21,939 nucleotides of DNA, taken from assembly GCA_002782905.1 (NCBI GenBank), contig PFJA01000225.1, forward strand, positions 1 to 21,939. The letters are read 5' to 3'. A program made the position numbers and the translations under genes. Of this stretch, positions 1 through 8,317 are shown in pieces. Each line of letters starts with the position of its first letter. The first letter of the stretch is position 1. The stretch is from Lysobacterales bacterium CG_4_10_14_3_um_filter_64_11 (GTDB taxonomy: Bacteria; Pseudomonadota; Gammaproteobacteria; Xanthomonadales; Xanthomonadaceae). The notes beneath the pieces were generated by a model. The model was given only the letters and a program-made list of their open reading frames with translations. It searched no databases and was not told the origin of the DNA.

Positions 1-41
1 GGGATGTTGCACGTGGCCGCGGTGAACCTGTGTACCGCCAA

Positions 42-141
42 GGTTTCTGGCGCGATGCGCCCCGGGTTTCTGGCGCGATGCGCCCCGGGTTTCGGGCGCG
101 ATGCACCCCGGGTTTCGGGCGCGATGCGCCCCGGGTTTCGG
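42..141. repeat. 23-bp tandem repeat, four full copies plus a partial
   Basis: Full units lie at 42-64, 65-87, 88-110 and 111-133, with a partial copy at 134-141. Units 1 and 2 are identical. Units 3 and 4 differ by one or two bases (CTGG to CGGG, and one GCGCC to GCACC). Each unit contains a short inverted repeat, GGCGC-GAT-GCGCC, although unit 3 has a mismatch in it, and the junctions create CCCGGG. No unique spacers separate the copies, so this is not a CRISPR. It lies just beyond the stop of the TPR-like gene on the minus strand. Confidence 0.9.
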
Positions 142-158
142 CTTCGCCTCAACCCGGG
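130..158. repeat. CCCGGGTT/AACCCGGG hairpin downstream of the relA operon
   Basis: An 8-bp perfect inverted repeat (130-137 and 151-158) encloses a 13-nt loop, CGGCTTCGCCTC preceded by one T. It starts inside the last partial copy of the 23-bp tandem repeat. It could act as a transcription terminator or mRNA 3' stabiliser for the minus-strand relA-TPR operon that ends at 222. No T-run follows it, so a classical intrinsic terminator is not demonstrated. Dispersed intergenic palindromes of this general kind are common in GC-rich gammaproteobacteria. Confidence 0.5.
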
Positions 159-221
159 CTACCGGGGGTCTGTGGCTCGCCGCGGTGCCAGCTTGCGCGC
201 GTTGTGGCAATCATGAACGGC

Positions 222-1583
222 CTAGCGCGCCAACTGGCCCAGCCGCACGAATAGCGGCGCAAGGCCCGCGTCGCCGGGATTCCACAACTGCGCCCCATAC
301 GCCGCTTGTCGCGCCTCTTCGATGTCGCCACGCCCCAGCCGCTCCTCGGCGACACCGAGGTAGACGCGGGCTAGACGTGTGCGATCCGCTTGGTCGGCAT
401 CGGCGCGAGGCGCCAGTGCCGCCAACGCTTCCAGACAGGTCGCTGCGCGCGCCAGTGCGATCGCGGCCAGTGCCTGTTCGAAACAGTGCCGCTGGCTGCT
501 GATCGCCGCGGCTTGCCCATCGCCCTGCAGCGCCGCAAACAACACGGCCCACTGGCGTTCTACCGGCTCGCCGACGCGACGCAACTGCCAGTGTTGCGCG
601 CGTGCATCGAGCAGCACGATCAAGCCGCGCTGCTCAGTATCGCCAGCCAGTGCAGTCAGATGCTGCCGCGCCGACTGGCTGGCGCGGGTGCGGCCACGCA
701 CGGCTTCGACGATCGCGCGCCGTGCCCACGCCGATGCGATTTCGCGCCGCAGCAATGGGTCATCGGGCTGGACATCCGGCAAGGCGTCGAACACGCTTTG
801 CGCGGCATCGAGTTGACCGCGTTGCAGAGCCGCCGCGACGGCGGCACGGTGCAGCGCGGCCTGTGCCGGCAGATCGCCCAGATGCTGTGCCAACGCGGCA
901 CGCGTGGCCGGCAAGCCCAGGTGACGCGGTGCGACCGCGTTCACCCGTTCGATCACGGCCAGAGCACTGGCGGAATCGCCGACGGCAAGCCGTGCCTGTG
1001 CCTGCGCCAACAGGCCGGCAAGCACGCCGTCACGGCCAGCGAGCGCCAGCACATTGCCCGGGTCGCGCTCCAGTATCTCGTTGAACTGCGCAAGCGCCGA
1101 ATCCGACCCACCATCGAGATTGCCTTGCGCCTGCGCCCGCCGTGCCACATCGAGCAAGTGCATCAGCACCGCTTCACTGGACTGCCGCGAATGCACGCGC
1201 TGCAGCAATGCATCCACCTGCGCGCCCGGCGCACCGGCGGCGCGTGCAACCTCAAGCAATGCCAGTGCTGCCGCCTGATCCGCGTCGGCCAGGCGCTGTT
1301 CAGCGCGCACCAGCGCCGCCCGCGCGACCTGCTCCAACCCGGCGCGCGCCGCAGCGCGATCCGGATCGCGTGCCAACACGGCGTGAAAACGTTGCAACGC
1401 ACCCGAGCCGTCATCGGCGCTGAGCCGCCCATGCGCCAGCGCTGCTTCGGCCTGAACCAGCAAGCGCTCGGTCGCTGAACGCGGCAACATGTGCTCGGCC
1501 AGCGGCGCGCGCAGCCACCACAGCGCCAGCAGCAAAACCGCGATGCCGAGCAGCAGCCCTTGCCGATGCCGCAGCGCCTTCAT
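222..1583 (-). CDS. Membrane-anchored TPR-like repeat protein
   Basis: The 453-aa product has one N-terminal hydrophobic segment (about residues 9-25) preceded by a basic KALRHR n-region. This suggests a single-pass inner-membrane protein with a large periplasmic, almost wholly helical Ala/Leu-rich domain. An internal duplication is visible: the unit around residues 54-83 (GALQRF...LARDPDRAAARAG) recurs at about 156-184 (SALAQF...LERDPGNVLALAG), as in TPR or SEL1-like solenoids. Further helical pairs run to the C-terminus, ending AQLWNPGDAGLAPLFVRLGQ. No catalytic motif is seen. The ATG overlaps the relA TGA by 4 bp (ATGA), implying translational coupling with relA. The role is unknown; protein-protein scaffolding is the default inference for TPR-like folds. 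The gene call is sure, the function is not. Confidence 0.85.
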   Translation of the reverse strand: MKALRHRQGLLLGIAVLLLALWWLRAPLAEHMLPRSATERLLVQAEAALAHGRLSADDGSGALQRFHAVLARDPDRAAARAGLEQVARAALVRAEQRLADADQAAALALLEVARAAGAPGAQVDALLQRVHSRQSSEAVLMHLLDVARRAQAQGNLDGGSDSALAQFNEILERDPGNVLALAGRDGVLAGLLAQAQARLAVGDSASALAVIERVNAVAPRHLGLPATRAALAQHLGDLPAQAALHRAAVAAALQRGQLDAAQSVFDALPDVQPDDPLLRREIASAWARRAIVEAVRGRTRASQSARQHLTALAGDTEQRGLIVLLDARAQHWQLRRVGEPVERQWAVLFAALQGDGQAAAISSQRHCFEQALAAIALARAATCLEALAALAPRADADQADRTRLARVYLGVAEERLGRGDIEEARQAAYGAQLWNPGDAGLAPLFVRLGQLAR

Positions 1584-3724
1584 TCGGACAAGCGCACCGC
1601 TTCGCCGACGCCGGGCACCGCCGCCAAGCGTGCCAGCAACTGCCCAAGCTGCTCGAAGTCGTTCACCTTGAGGGTGAATCGCAACTCGGCAGCCGAGCGC
1701 ACTTCATCCAGACGGCTGTTGACCGCCAGCACGTGCGCACCCGATTGCGCGATGAGGTTGGTGAGGTCCTTGAGCAAGCCCTTGCGATCCACTGCCCGCA
1801 CGCGCACCTGCACACTGTAACTGGCACGCCCTTGCTGACCCCACTCCACCGGCAGCACGCGCTCGGGGTGCTGCGCCGCCAGCCGCGCAAATGCCGCGCA
1901 GTGTTGCCGATGCACACTGACGCCACGGTTACGGGTGAGGTAGCCAACCACGGCATCGCCCGCCACTGGCTGGCAGCAACGCGCCAGTTGGGTAAGCAGA
2001 TTGCCCACGCCTTCAACCACGAAATGCTGATCGGGCCGTGGCGGCTTGATCCTGGACTCCGGGCGTGGCGCCTCGCGATTCTCATCGCCGCTCAGGCTCT
2101 CGTGCAGTAACCGTGCAACCTGGCTTGGGCCGATGTCACCGAGCGATACCGCGATGTAAAGCTCGTCGAGGTTTTGCACCCGCAAGCGCGCCAATACCGG
2201 GGTCAGATCGTGCTTGTGCAGCGCCATCCGTTTGAGCTCGCGATCGAGCAGGTCATGGCCAGCCTGCACATTGCGCTGGTGATCGAGGCGATGAAACCAG
2301 GCGCGCACCTTGTCGCGTGCACGCGCACTGAGCAACAGGCCGGCACCAGGTGCCAGCCAGTCGCGGCGTGGCTCGGAGGTTTTGGCGGTGAGTATTTCGA
2401 TCTGGTCGCCGGTTGCCGGTGCGTGGTTGAGCGGTACGATGCGGCCATTGACCTTGGCACCGCGACAGCGATGCCCGACCTCGGTATGCACGTGGTAGGC
2501 AAAGTCGAGCACAGTAGCGCCGCGCGGCAGATCGATCACCTCGCCGTGCGGCGTGAGCACGTACACCCGGTCCTCGATCAGATCGCTGCTCAGGCCGGCC
2601 ATCAGGGCACCGTCGTCGTCGTCCTCGCGGCCTTCCAGCAATTGCCGCATCCACGCGATCTTGCGTTCGAAGCCGGCATCGGCACCGCCACCTTCCTTGT
2701 AGCGCCAGTGCGCGGCAACACCGAGCTCGGCATGTGCGTGCATCTCGTGCGTGCGAATCTGCACTTCCAGCGTGCGCCCACCGGGGCCAATCACCGCGGT
2801 GTGCAGTGAGCGGTAATTGTTGCCCTTGGGGTTGGCAATGTAATCGTCGAACTCGCTGGTAATCGGTGACCACAGCGCATGCACCAGACCCAGGGTGGCA
2901 TAGCAACTGGCAATATCGTTGACCAGCACCCGCACCGCGCGAATGTCGTACAACTCGCTGAACGGCACATCCTTGCGCTGCATCTTTTTCCAGATGCTGT
3001 AGATATGCTTGGGCCGGCCTTGCACCTCACCGGCGATGCCAGCCTCGCGCAAGGCGCTGGCGATGCGCGCCTTGGCCTGTTCGATGAACTGCTCGCGGTC
3101 GCCACGCTTCTCGTCGAGCAACTCGGCGATACGGCGATAGGTCTGCGGCTGCAGAAAACGGAATGCAAGGTCTTCCATCTCCCATTTCACCTGCCAGATA
3201 CCGAGGCGATTGGCCAACGGCGCCAGAATGTCGGCGCTCAGCCGCGCCAAACCCAGACGTTCGTCGTTTTCAAGCCTGGCCGCGCCACGCAGACGCAACA
3301 GGTAGCGCGCCAGCACAATCAACACGCCACGCACATCCTTGATCAGCGCCAGCAGCAAACGCCGCAAGCCTTCGGCATCGCCGCCAGCCGGCCGCCCGGC
3401 ATGCAGGCGCCACACCTGTTCGGCGGCGCGCTGGCCTTCCAGCAGCGCCGGCACACCCGCAAACCGCTTCGCCAACTCGGACGCTGCCGAGGCAAATCGC
3501 TGCGGCCGCTCATGGATGATCGCAGCCACCAGCACATCGGCATCCACGCGCAGGCCCGCCAGCACTTCCAGCGTTTGGATCAGCACCGCATCGGCACTGC
3601 GCTGGGCATCCGCCGCAACCGGCGTCAACAATGCCAGCACCTGGGCATCGCCCAGCCCCAGGGCAGGGCCACGCGCGCGCAACCAGTCGCCGAGGCTTTG
3701 GCTATCGTCGTGCTTGGGTTTCAC
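1580..3724 (-). CDS. relA: GTP pyrophosphokinase RelA ((p)ppGpp synthetase)
   Basis: RelA makes (p)ppGpp from ATP and GTP/GDP when uncharged tRNA stalls ribosomes. The order of domains is typical: an N-terminal HD-hydrolase-like region whose HD/ED residues are gone (AAIIHERPQRF near residue 70), a synthetase domain (GRPKHIYSIWKKM near 236, EFDD at about 291-294, NYRSLHT), a TGS domain (RVYVLTPHGEVIDLP near 386), a conserved Cys/His segment (ARCCQPV...HRQHC) and a C-terminal ACT domain. The acidic ExDD motif marks monofunctional RelA rather than SpoT. I prefer the GTG at 3724 (714 aa, with a weak GAG upstream). An in-frame ATG at 3778 would add 18 residues but has no Shine-Dalgarno and the extra segment looks non-coding. 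The downstream TPR-like gene overlaps by 4 bp. Confidence 0.95.
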   Translation of the reverse strand: MKPKHDDSQSLGDWLRARGPALGLGDAQVLALLTPVAADAQRSADAVLIQTLEVLAGLRVDADVLVAAIIHERPQRFASAASELAKRFAGVPALLEGQRAAEQVWRLHAGRPAGGDAEGLRRLLLALIKDVRGVLIVLARYLLRLRGAARLENDERLGLARLSADILAPLANRLGIWQVKWEMEDLAFRFLQPQTYRRIAELLDEKRGDREQFIEQAKARIASALREAGIAGEVQGRPKHIYSIWKKMQRKDVPFSELYDIRAVRVLVNDIASCYATLGLVHALWSPITSEFDDYIANPKGNNYRSLHTAVIGPGGRTLEVQIRTHEMHAHAELGVAAHWRYKEGGGADAGFERKIAWMRQLLEGREDDDDGALMAGLSSDLIEDRVYVLTPHGEVIDLPRGATVLDFAYHVHTEVGHRCRGAKVNGRIVPLNHAPATGDQIEILTAKTSEPRRDWLAPGAGLLLSARARDKVRAWFHRLDHQRNVQAGHDLLDRELKRMALHKHDLTPVLARLRVQNLDELYIAVSLGDIGPSQVARLLHESLSGDENREAPRPESRIKPPRPDQHFVVEGVGNLLTQLARCCQPVAGDAVVGYLTRNRGVSVHRQHCAAFARLAAQHPERVLPVEWGQQGRASYSVQVRVRAVDRKGLLKDLTNLIAQSGAHVLAVNSRLDEVRSAAELRFTLKVNDFEQLGQLLARLAAVPGVGEAVRLSE

Positions 3725-3812
3725 CGCATCTCGTCTTTGATTGAAAGCGCATAGCAGCCCAGTCGGCACCGCGGGCATTGCATCGGTTCGGCCCCGTTAC
3801 CTGCCACCCCGG

Positions 3813-3841
3813 TTTACACTAGTGTAGTGTTTCACTGTATC
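3813..3841 (+). promoter_or_regulatory. Putative promoter with 12-bp palindromic operator
   Basis: TTTACA (3813-3818) is a fair -35. With a 17-bp spacer it faces TGTATC (3836-3841), a poor -10. A perfect 12-bp palindrome, TACACTAGTGTA (3815-3826), overlaps the -35, the usual place for a repressor site. The site lies between divergent relA and the secreted-protein gene, so it could affect either. The palindrome is seen; promoter function and the regulator are inferred. Confidence 0.4.
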
Positions 3842-3862
3842 GAATCGGACGGAACCATCGCC

Positions 3863-4360
3863 ATGCGCCCTATTGTTTTCGCCCTCAGCGGCATTTTGCT
3901 GCTCGCTCCCGCCATCGTGGCGGCTCAGCAATTTTCATCGCTGGAAGAGCGGATGACCTATAACGAGTTCCGTGCCGCCGGCCTGGAAAAACTATCGCCT
4001 GAGGAACTGGCCGCACTCAATGCCTGGCTGCGCAAGGATCTGCCGGCGGTGGCTGCCGCCGCCGTCAGCACCGCTGCGCTGCCGGTGGCAGACCGCCGCG
4101 GTTTTCCCGTGAGCGCGAGCAACCAAGGCCCCGCGGGCGATATCGTTTCGCGCATTCCGGGCGAGTTCCGCGGCTGGTCCAACAAGCAACGCTTTACCCT
4201 CGAAAATGGCCAAGTCTGGCAGGTCAACGACAGCGCTGCCAGTCTGGCAGGTGTCAGGCTGCAAGATCCTCAGGTGACCATCAGCCGCGGCCTTGTCGGC
4301 GGTTGGTACCTGGCGGTGGAAGGCTACAACAGCCGCGCCAAGGTCAAGCGCATCAAGTAA
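3863..4360 (+). CDS. Small secreted protein of unknown function
   Basis: The 165-aa product begins with a clear Sec signal peptide (MRPIVFALSGILLLAPAIVA, then AQQ, a probable signal peptidase I site). The mature part has a short acidic helix (SSLEERMTYNEFRAAGLEKL) resembling a recurrent N-terminal segment of exported proteins. A low-complexity Ala/Val linker follows. A C-terminal beta-rich domain contains GEFRGWSNKQRFTLENGQ, a VWQV strand and VGGWYLAVEGYN, probably a small barrel. No cysteine or catalytic motif is visible. The ATG at 3863 has a GGACGGA-like ribosome site about 9 nt upstream; the in-frame ATG at 3827 would bury the signal peptide behind 12 residues. It stands alone, divergent from relA and convergent with the large oxidoreductase gene. 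Function unknown. Confidence 0.85.
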   Translation: MRPIVFALSGILLLAPAIVAAQQFSSLEERMTYNEFRAAGLEKLSPEELAALNAWLRKDLPAVAAAAVSTAALPVADRRGFPVSASNQGPAGDIVSRIPGEFRGWSNKQRFTLENGQVWQVNDSAASLAGVRLQDPQVTISRGLVGGWYLAVEGYNSRAKVKRIK

Positions 4361-4403
4361 CCGCGCCAGCCCGGCACGCCCGGCCGGCGGCAACAGCGCG
4401 CGT

Positions 4404-7400
4404 TTACGCCGCCACTTGCCCCGGCTCCGGGTTGCGCCAACGTGCCAGCAGCTCGGCAGTCTTGGCTTCGGCGGCAATCAAATGCGTGTGCTTGACGTGA
4501 CCAAAGCCACGGATGTGCTCTGGCAGCGAAGCAATTTCCACCGCCAGCGCGATGTTGCCGGCATCGAGCGTGGCCAGCAATTCGTCGATCCGTGCGACAT
4601 ACTCGACGATCAGGCGCCGCTCGGCACGCCGCTCGGCGCTGTAACCAAAAATATCCAGCGGCGTACCGCGCACGAAACGAAAGCGCTTGAGCACGCGGAA
4701 CGCGGTAAGCATCCAGGCACCGTACTCGCGCTTGATCAGGTGGCCATCGGCGTCCTTGCGCGCCAGCAAAGGCGGTGCCAGATGCAAGCGCAGACTGCCG
4801 CCATCGGCAAACGTGGCCTTGATGCGCCGCTCGAACTCGCCCGAGGTATACAACCGCGCCACTTCGTACTCGTCCTTGTACGCCATCAACTTGAAGGCAT
4901 AGCGTGCGACGGCTTCGCGCAGCACGGTGGAACCCGGCACACGTTCGGCTTCGATCGTGGCGACCTTGTCGACCAACGCGCGATAGCGCCCGGCATAGCG
5001 CGCGTTCTGGTAATCGCCGAGAAAGCGGGCGCGACGTTCGAAGGCTTGCTGCGGTGTCTGCGAAATCTGCGCGTCGTCCAGCGGTGCCGCGATTACGCCA
5101 TTGCGTGGCGTATCCAGTGCCGCCGCTTCGCGCACCCGCTGCGGATCGACCGCGGCAATGCGACCCCAGGCGAACGCTTGCACATTCATCGCCACTGCCG
5201 CGCCGTTGAGCTCGATCGCGCGCACAATTGCATCCAGGCTCAATGGCACCAAGCCCTGCTGCCAGGCGAAACCAAGCATGAACAGGTTGCTGGCGATGGC
5301 ATCGCCCAACAGGGCCGTGGCGATGGCGGTGGCATCGATCTGCAACGGTGGCTTGTCGCCCAGTGCCAGACTGACCGCCTCGACGATCTGCGCGTGTGGA
5401 AACTGCAGGTCGGGCTTCATGGTGAAGCTACCCGGCATCGCCTGATAGGCGTTGAGCACCACGCTGGAACGCCCGGCGCGAATCTTCGACAGCGCCCAGT
5501 AATCGTTGACCACCACCATGTCGCAGCCCAGCACCAGGTCGGCCTCACCGGCGGCAATGCGCACCGCGTGGATATCCGCTGGCCGCTGTGCGATGCGCAC
5601 ATGGGTAGTCACCGCACCACCCTTCTGCGCCAGCCCAGTCTGATCGAGCACGCTGGCGCCCTTGCCTTCCAGATGCCCGGCCATGCCAAGCAGCGCGCCA
5701 ATGGTGACCACGCCGGTACCGCCGACGCCGGTGATCAGGATGTTCCAAGGTTGCTCGAGCGTGCTGCGCACGCGCGGCGCCGGCAACTCGCGCACCAGAC
5801 TGAGCGGGTCGATCCGCTCGCGCTTGCGCAGCGGCGCGTCGTGGACGGTGACAAAGCTCGGACAGAAGCCCTTGACGCAGCTGTAATCCTTGTTGCAACT
5901 GGACTGGTCGATTTCGCGCTTGCGGCCGTACTCGGTTTCCTTGGGCAGCACCGAAACACAGAAACTTTCCTTGCCGCAATCGCCACAGCCCTCGCACACC
6001 AGCGAATTGATGAACACGCGCTTGGCCGGGTCCACCATCAGCCCTCGTTTACGGCGGCGACGCTTTTCGGTGGCGCAGGTTTGGTCGTAGATCAGGATGC
6101 TGGTGCCCTTTACTTCGCGCAATTGCTTTTGCACGGCATCGAGTGCGTCGCGGTGTTCAAAGCGCACGCCGTCGGGAAACGCGCTGCGATCCCACCATTT
6201 TTCGATGTCATCGCTCATCACCACGATCGTCTGCACGCCCTCGGCGCGCATCTGCTGCGCGATTGCCGGCACGCTGAGAATACCGTCCACCGGCTGGCCG
6301 CCGGTCATCGCCACCGCATCGTTGTAGAGAATCTTGTAGGTGATGTTGACCTTGGCGGCAATCGCCTGGCGGATCGCCAGCGAGCCGGAGTGGAAGTAGG
6401 TGCCATCGCCGAGATTCTGAAACACATGTGGCGTTTCGGTGAACGGTGCCTGCCCGCACCAGCTCACGCCTTCACCGCCCATGTGGGTGAAGGTGTCGGT
6501 GTTGCGATCCATCCAGGTGACCATGTAATGGCAGCCGATGCCCCCGAGCGCGCGCGAGCCTTCCGGCACCTGAGTGGAGGTATTGTGCGGGCAGCCCGAG
6601 CAGTAATGCGGGACGCGCGGAAAATTGGCACGCGGCAACGCCAGTTCGCGCTCCTTGGCATCCATGAAGGCAAGCTGCTGGCGGATCGTTTCCGACTGGT
6701 GGAACCGCGCCAGCCGTTTGGCAATCACCCGCGCAATCATGGCCGGCGTCAACTCGTTGGTGGACGGCAGAATCCACTCGCCGGCTTCATCGTACTTGCC
6801 GATCACGCTCGGGCGATTGTGGTGGTCCCAGTTGTACATCTGCTCCTTGATCTGCGATTCGATGAAGGCGCGTTTCTCCTCCACCACGATCACATCCTCA
6901 AGCCCGTGCGCAAACTGGCGGATGCCATCGGGCTCCAGCGGCCAGCTCATGCCGACCTTGTACACGCGGATACCGATTTCCTCGCAGGCGTGCCGGTCCA
7001 GGCCCAGATATTCCAGCGCCTGCAATACATCGAGGTAACTCTTGCCGCTGGTGACGATACCCAGGCGTGCATTGGGCGAGTCGAACACCACCTTGTCGAT
7101 ATGATTGGCACGGGCAAATGCAATTGCTGCCTTGACCGCGTACTGGTGCAGGCGCATTTCCTGATCGAGCGGCGGATCGGGCCAATGGATGTTGAGGCCG
7201 CCCGCCGGCAACTCAAAATCGCCAGGCAGCACGATGTCGAGTTGATGCGGATTGACATTGACCGAGGCCGAGGATTCCACCGTCTCGGCGATGGTCTTGA
7301 AGCCGACCCAGCGGCCGGTATAACGGCTCATCGCCCAGCCAAGCAGGCCCATGTCGAGGATGTCCTGCACACCGGCCGGGTTCAGCACCGGCATCATTGC

Positions 7401-7913
7401 CGACACGAACTCCAGTTCCGAGCCGTGCGGCAGCGTTGAACTGCGGCAAGCGTGGTCATCGGCCGCCAGTGCCAGCACACCGCCAAACTTCGAGGTGCCG
7501 GCGGCATTGCCATGCTTGAACACATCGCCACTGCGATCCACCCCCGGGCCCTTGCCGTACCACATCGCAAACACGCCGTCGTACTTGGCGCCGGGAAACA
7601 GATTGGTCTGCTGCGTGCCCCAAACCATGGTCGCGCCGAGGTCTTCATTCAGACCGGGGACGAACTCGATAGCAGACGCAGCGAGGTGCTTCTTGGCGCG
7701 CCACAGCTCCAGATCGAAGCCGCCGAGCGGGCTACCGCGATAGCCGGAAATGAAGCCAGCGGTATTCAACTGCGCCGCGCGATCGCGCATCTGCTGCATC
7801 AGCGGCAAGCGTACCAGCGCCTGCACTCCGGACAGAAAAATGCGGCCCTCGCTGCGCGTGTACTTGTCTTCCAGGGTGTAGCGGGTGTCGATTGCAGCAG
7901 CGGGCGTGGACAT
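4404..7913 (-). CDS. Indolepyruvate ferredoxin oxidoreductase, fused alpha/beta/gamma type
   Basis: This 1169-aa cytoplasmic enzyme belongs to the TPP- and iron-sulfur-dependent 2-oxoacid:ferredoxin oxidoreductases. The family oxidatively decarboxylates aryl pyruvates from aromatic amino acid transamination to acyl-CoA. Domains visible in order: an N-terminal TPP pyrimidine-type domain (GYRGSPLGGFD, NEDLGATMVWGTQQ), a Cys motif CSGCPHN near residue 437, a TPP-binding part (MGGEGVSWCGQAPF, then GGQPVDG near 540), a Cys-rich segment near 638-690 (VCEGCGDCGKESFC and later DYSCVKGFC), a gamma domain with GVGGTGVVT near 730, and a long C-terminal helical domain. Length fits the fused proteobacterial form, unlike the separate IorA/IorB of archaea. 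The ATG at 7913 (MSTPAAAIDTRYTLEDKY) is chosen because the upstream 40 in-frame residues look non-coding. True substrate range cannot be read from sequence. Confidence 0.93.
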   Translation of the reverse strand: MSTPAAAIDTRYTLEDKYTRSEGRIFLSGVQALVRLPLMQQMRDRAAQLNTAGFISGYRGSPLGGFDLELWRAKKHLAASAIEFVPGLNEDLGATMVWGTQQTNLFPGAKYDGVFAMWYGKGPGVDRSGDVFKHGNAAGTSKFGGVLALAADDHACRSSTLPHGSELEFVSAMMPVLNPAGVQDILDMGLLGWAMSRYTGRWVGFKTIAETVESSASVNVNPHQLDIVLPGDFELPAGGLNIHWPDPPLDQEMRLHQYAVKAAIAFARANHIDKVVFDSPNARLGIVTSGKSYLDVLQALEYLGLDRHACEEIGIRVYKVGMSWPLEPDGIRQFAHGLEDVIVVEEKRAFIESQIKEQMYNWDHHNRPSVIGKYDEAGEWILPSTNELTPAMIARVIAKRLARFHQSETIRQQLAFMDAKERELALPRANFPRVPHYCSGCPHNTSTQVPEGSRALGGIGCHYMVTWMDRNTDTFTHMGGEGVSWCGQAPFTETPHVFQNLGDGTYFHSGSLAIRQAIAAKVNITYKILYNDAVAMTGGQPVDGILSVPAIAQQMRAEGVQTIVVMSDDIEKWWDRSAFPDGVRFEHRDALDAVQKQLREVKGTSILIYDQTCATEKRRRRKRGLMVDPAKRVFINSLVCEGCGDCGKESFCVSVLPKETEYGRKREIDQSSCNKDYSCVKGFCPSFVTVHDAPLRKRERIDPLSLVRELPAPRVRSTLEQPWNILITGVGGTGVVTIGALLGMAGHLEGKGASVLDQTGLAQKGGAVTTHVRIAQRPADIHAVRIAAGEADLVLGCDMVVVNDYWALSKIRAGRSSVVLNAYQAMPGSFTMKPDLQFPHAQIVEAVSLALGDKPPLQIDATAIATALLGDAIASNLFMLGFAWQQGLVPLSLDAIVRAIELNGAAVAMNVQAFAWGRIAAVDPQRVREAAALDTPRNGVIAAPLDDAQISQTPQQAFERRARFLGDYQNARYAGRYRALVDKVATIEAERVPGSTVLREAVARYAFKLMAYKDEYEVARLYTSGEFERRIKATFADGGSLRLHLAPPLLARKDADGHLIKREYGAWMLTAFRVLKRFRFVRGTPLDIFGYSAERRAERRLIVEYVARIDELLATLDAGNIALAVEIASLPEHIRGFGHVKHTHLIAAEAKTAELLARWRNPEPGQVAA

Positions 7914-7997
7914 GCGAACCGGGTTCCGGGAGCGGGAGCAAGCGCGGAATTGTAGCAGCCCACCGCCATCACCTGATGGCGAAAGCGCGCTGCTGTG

Positions 7998-8016
7998 CCA
8001 TGCGCTGCGGTATGGG
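7998..8016 (+). repeat. 19-bp direct repeat, copy 1
   Basis: CCATGCGCTGCGGTATGGG at 7998-8016 matches the copy at 8299-8317 in 18 of 19 positions. A CGAAA(G/A)CG stretch precedes both copies at slightly different distances, so homology probably extends leftward with a small gap. Together the copies frame a segment of about 280 bp containing the REP-like inverted repeat. Confidence 0.7.
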
Positions 8017-8139
8017 AACGCCAAGGAATCCATCAGCCTCTTGCTGGGGGCGAATGGTTCGGGTGACCCCGTGCTTCATGAGCGCTTCGCTGAAGGACCA
8101 CGCATGAATGGCAGCGCTTGCGTCCGAACTCCCTCAGCT

Positions 8140-8228
8140 CGTCATGCCAGCGAAAGCTGGAATCCAGTGACTTCAGGAGATTGGACAAACACGAAAGGCG
8201 CTGGATGCCAGCTTTCGCTGGCATGACG
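8140..8228. repeat. REP-like 28-bp inverted repeat pair
   Basis: The left arm (8140-8167) and right arm (8201-8228) are reverse complements in 27 of 28 positions, separated by 33 bp. Each arm also contains its own small palindrome (CCAGCGAAAGCTGG). The arm resembles the dispersed bacterial CGTCAT-nCC-GCGAAAGC-GG-AATCC repeat family, often found in head-to-head pairs between genes. Such pairs are usually mobilised in trans by REP-associated tyrosine transposases and can form a long cruciform or mRNA hairpin. No transposase gene is present here. Confidence 0.85.
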
Positions 8229-8298
8229 ACGCTAAAGTAAGTGCCGTTCGGCTCTGACCCCATTTTTCCCTACTGTGGAGGAGCCCGAAAACGCAGCA

Positions 8299-8317
8299 CC
8301 ATGCGCTGCGATATGGG
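8299..8317 (+). repeat. 19-bp direct repeat, copy 2
   Basis: CCATGCGCTGCGATATGGG, one mismatch from the copy at 7998-8016. It sits 8 bp from the stop codon of the cobalamin-binding protein gene. Confidence 0.7.

Noticed and set aside
42..141. Possible CRISPR array
   Set aside because: The repeats are contiguous with no spacers and no cas genes are nearby.
390..1478. 362-aa plus-strand ORF
   Set aside because: Antisense to the TPR-like gene; its composition is that of a shadow frame.
4293..7439. 1048-aa plus-strand ORF
   Set aside because: Antisense to the indolepyruvate oxidoreductase gene, with no recognisable domain; a high-GC shadow frame.
8033..8263. 76-aa minus-strand ORF containing VVMPAKAGIQ and SSFRWHD
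   Set aside because: This is the translation of the two REP-like arms, a common false gene.
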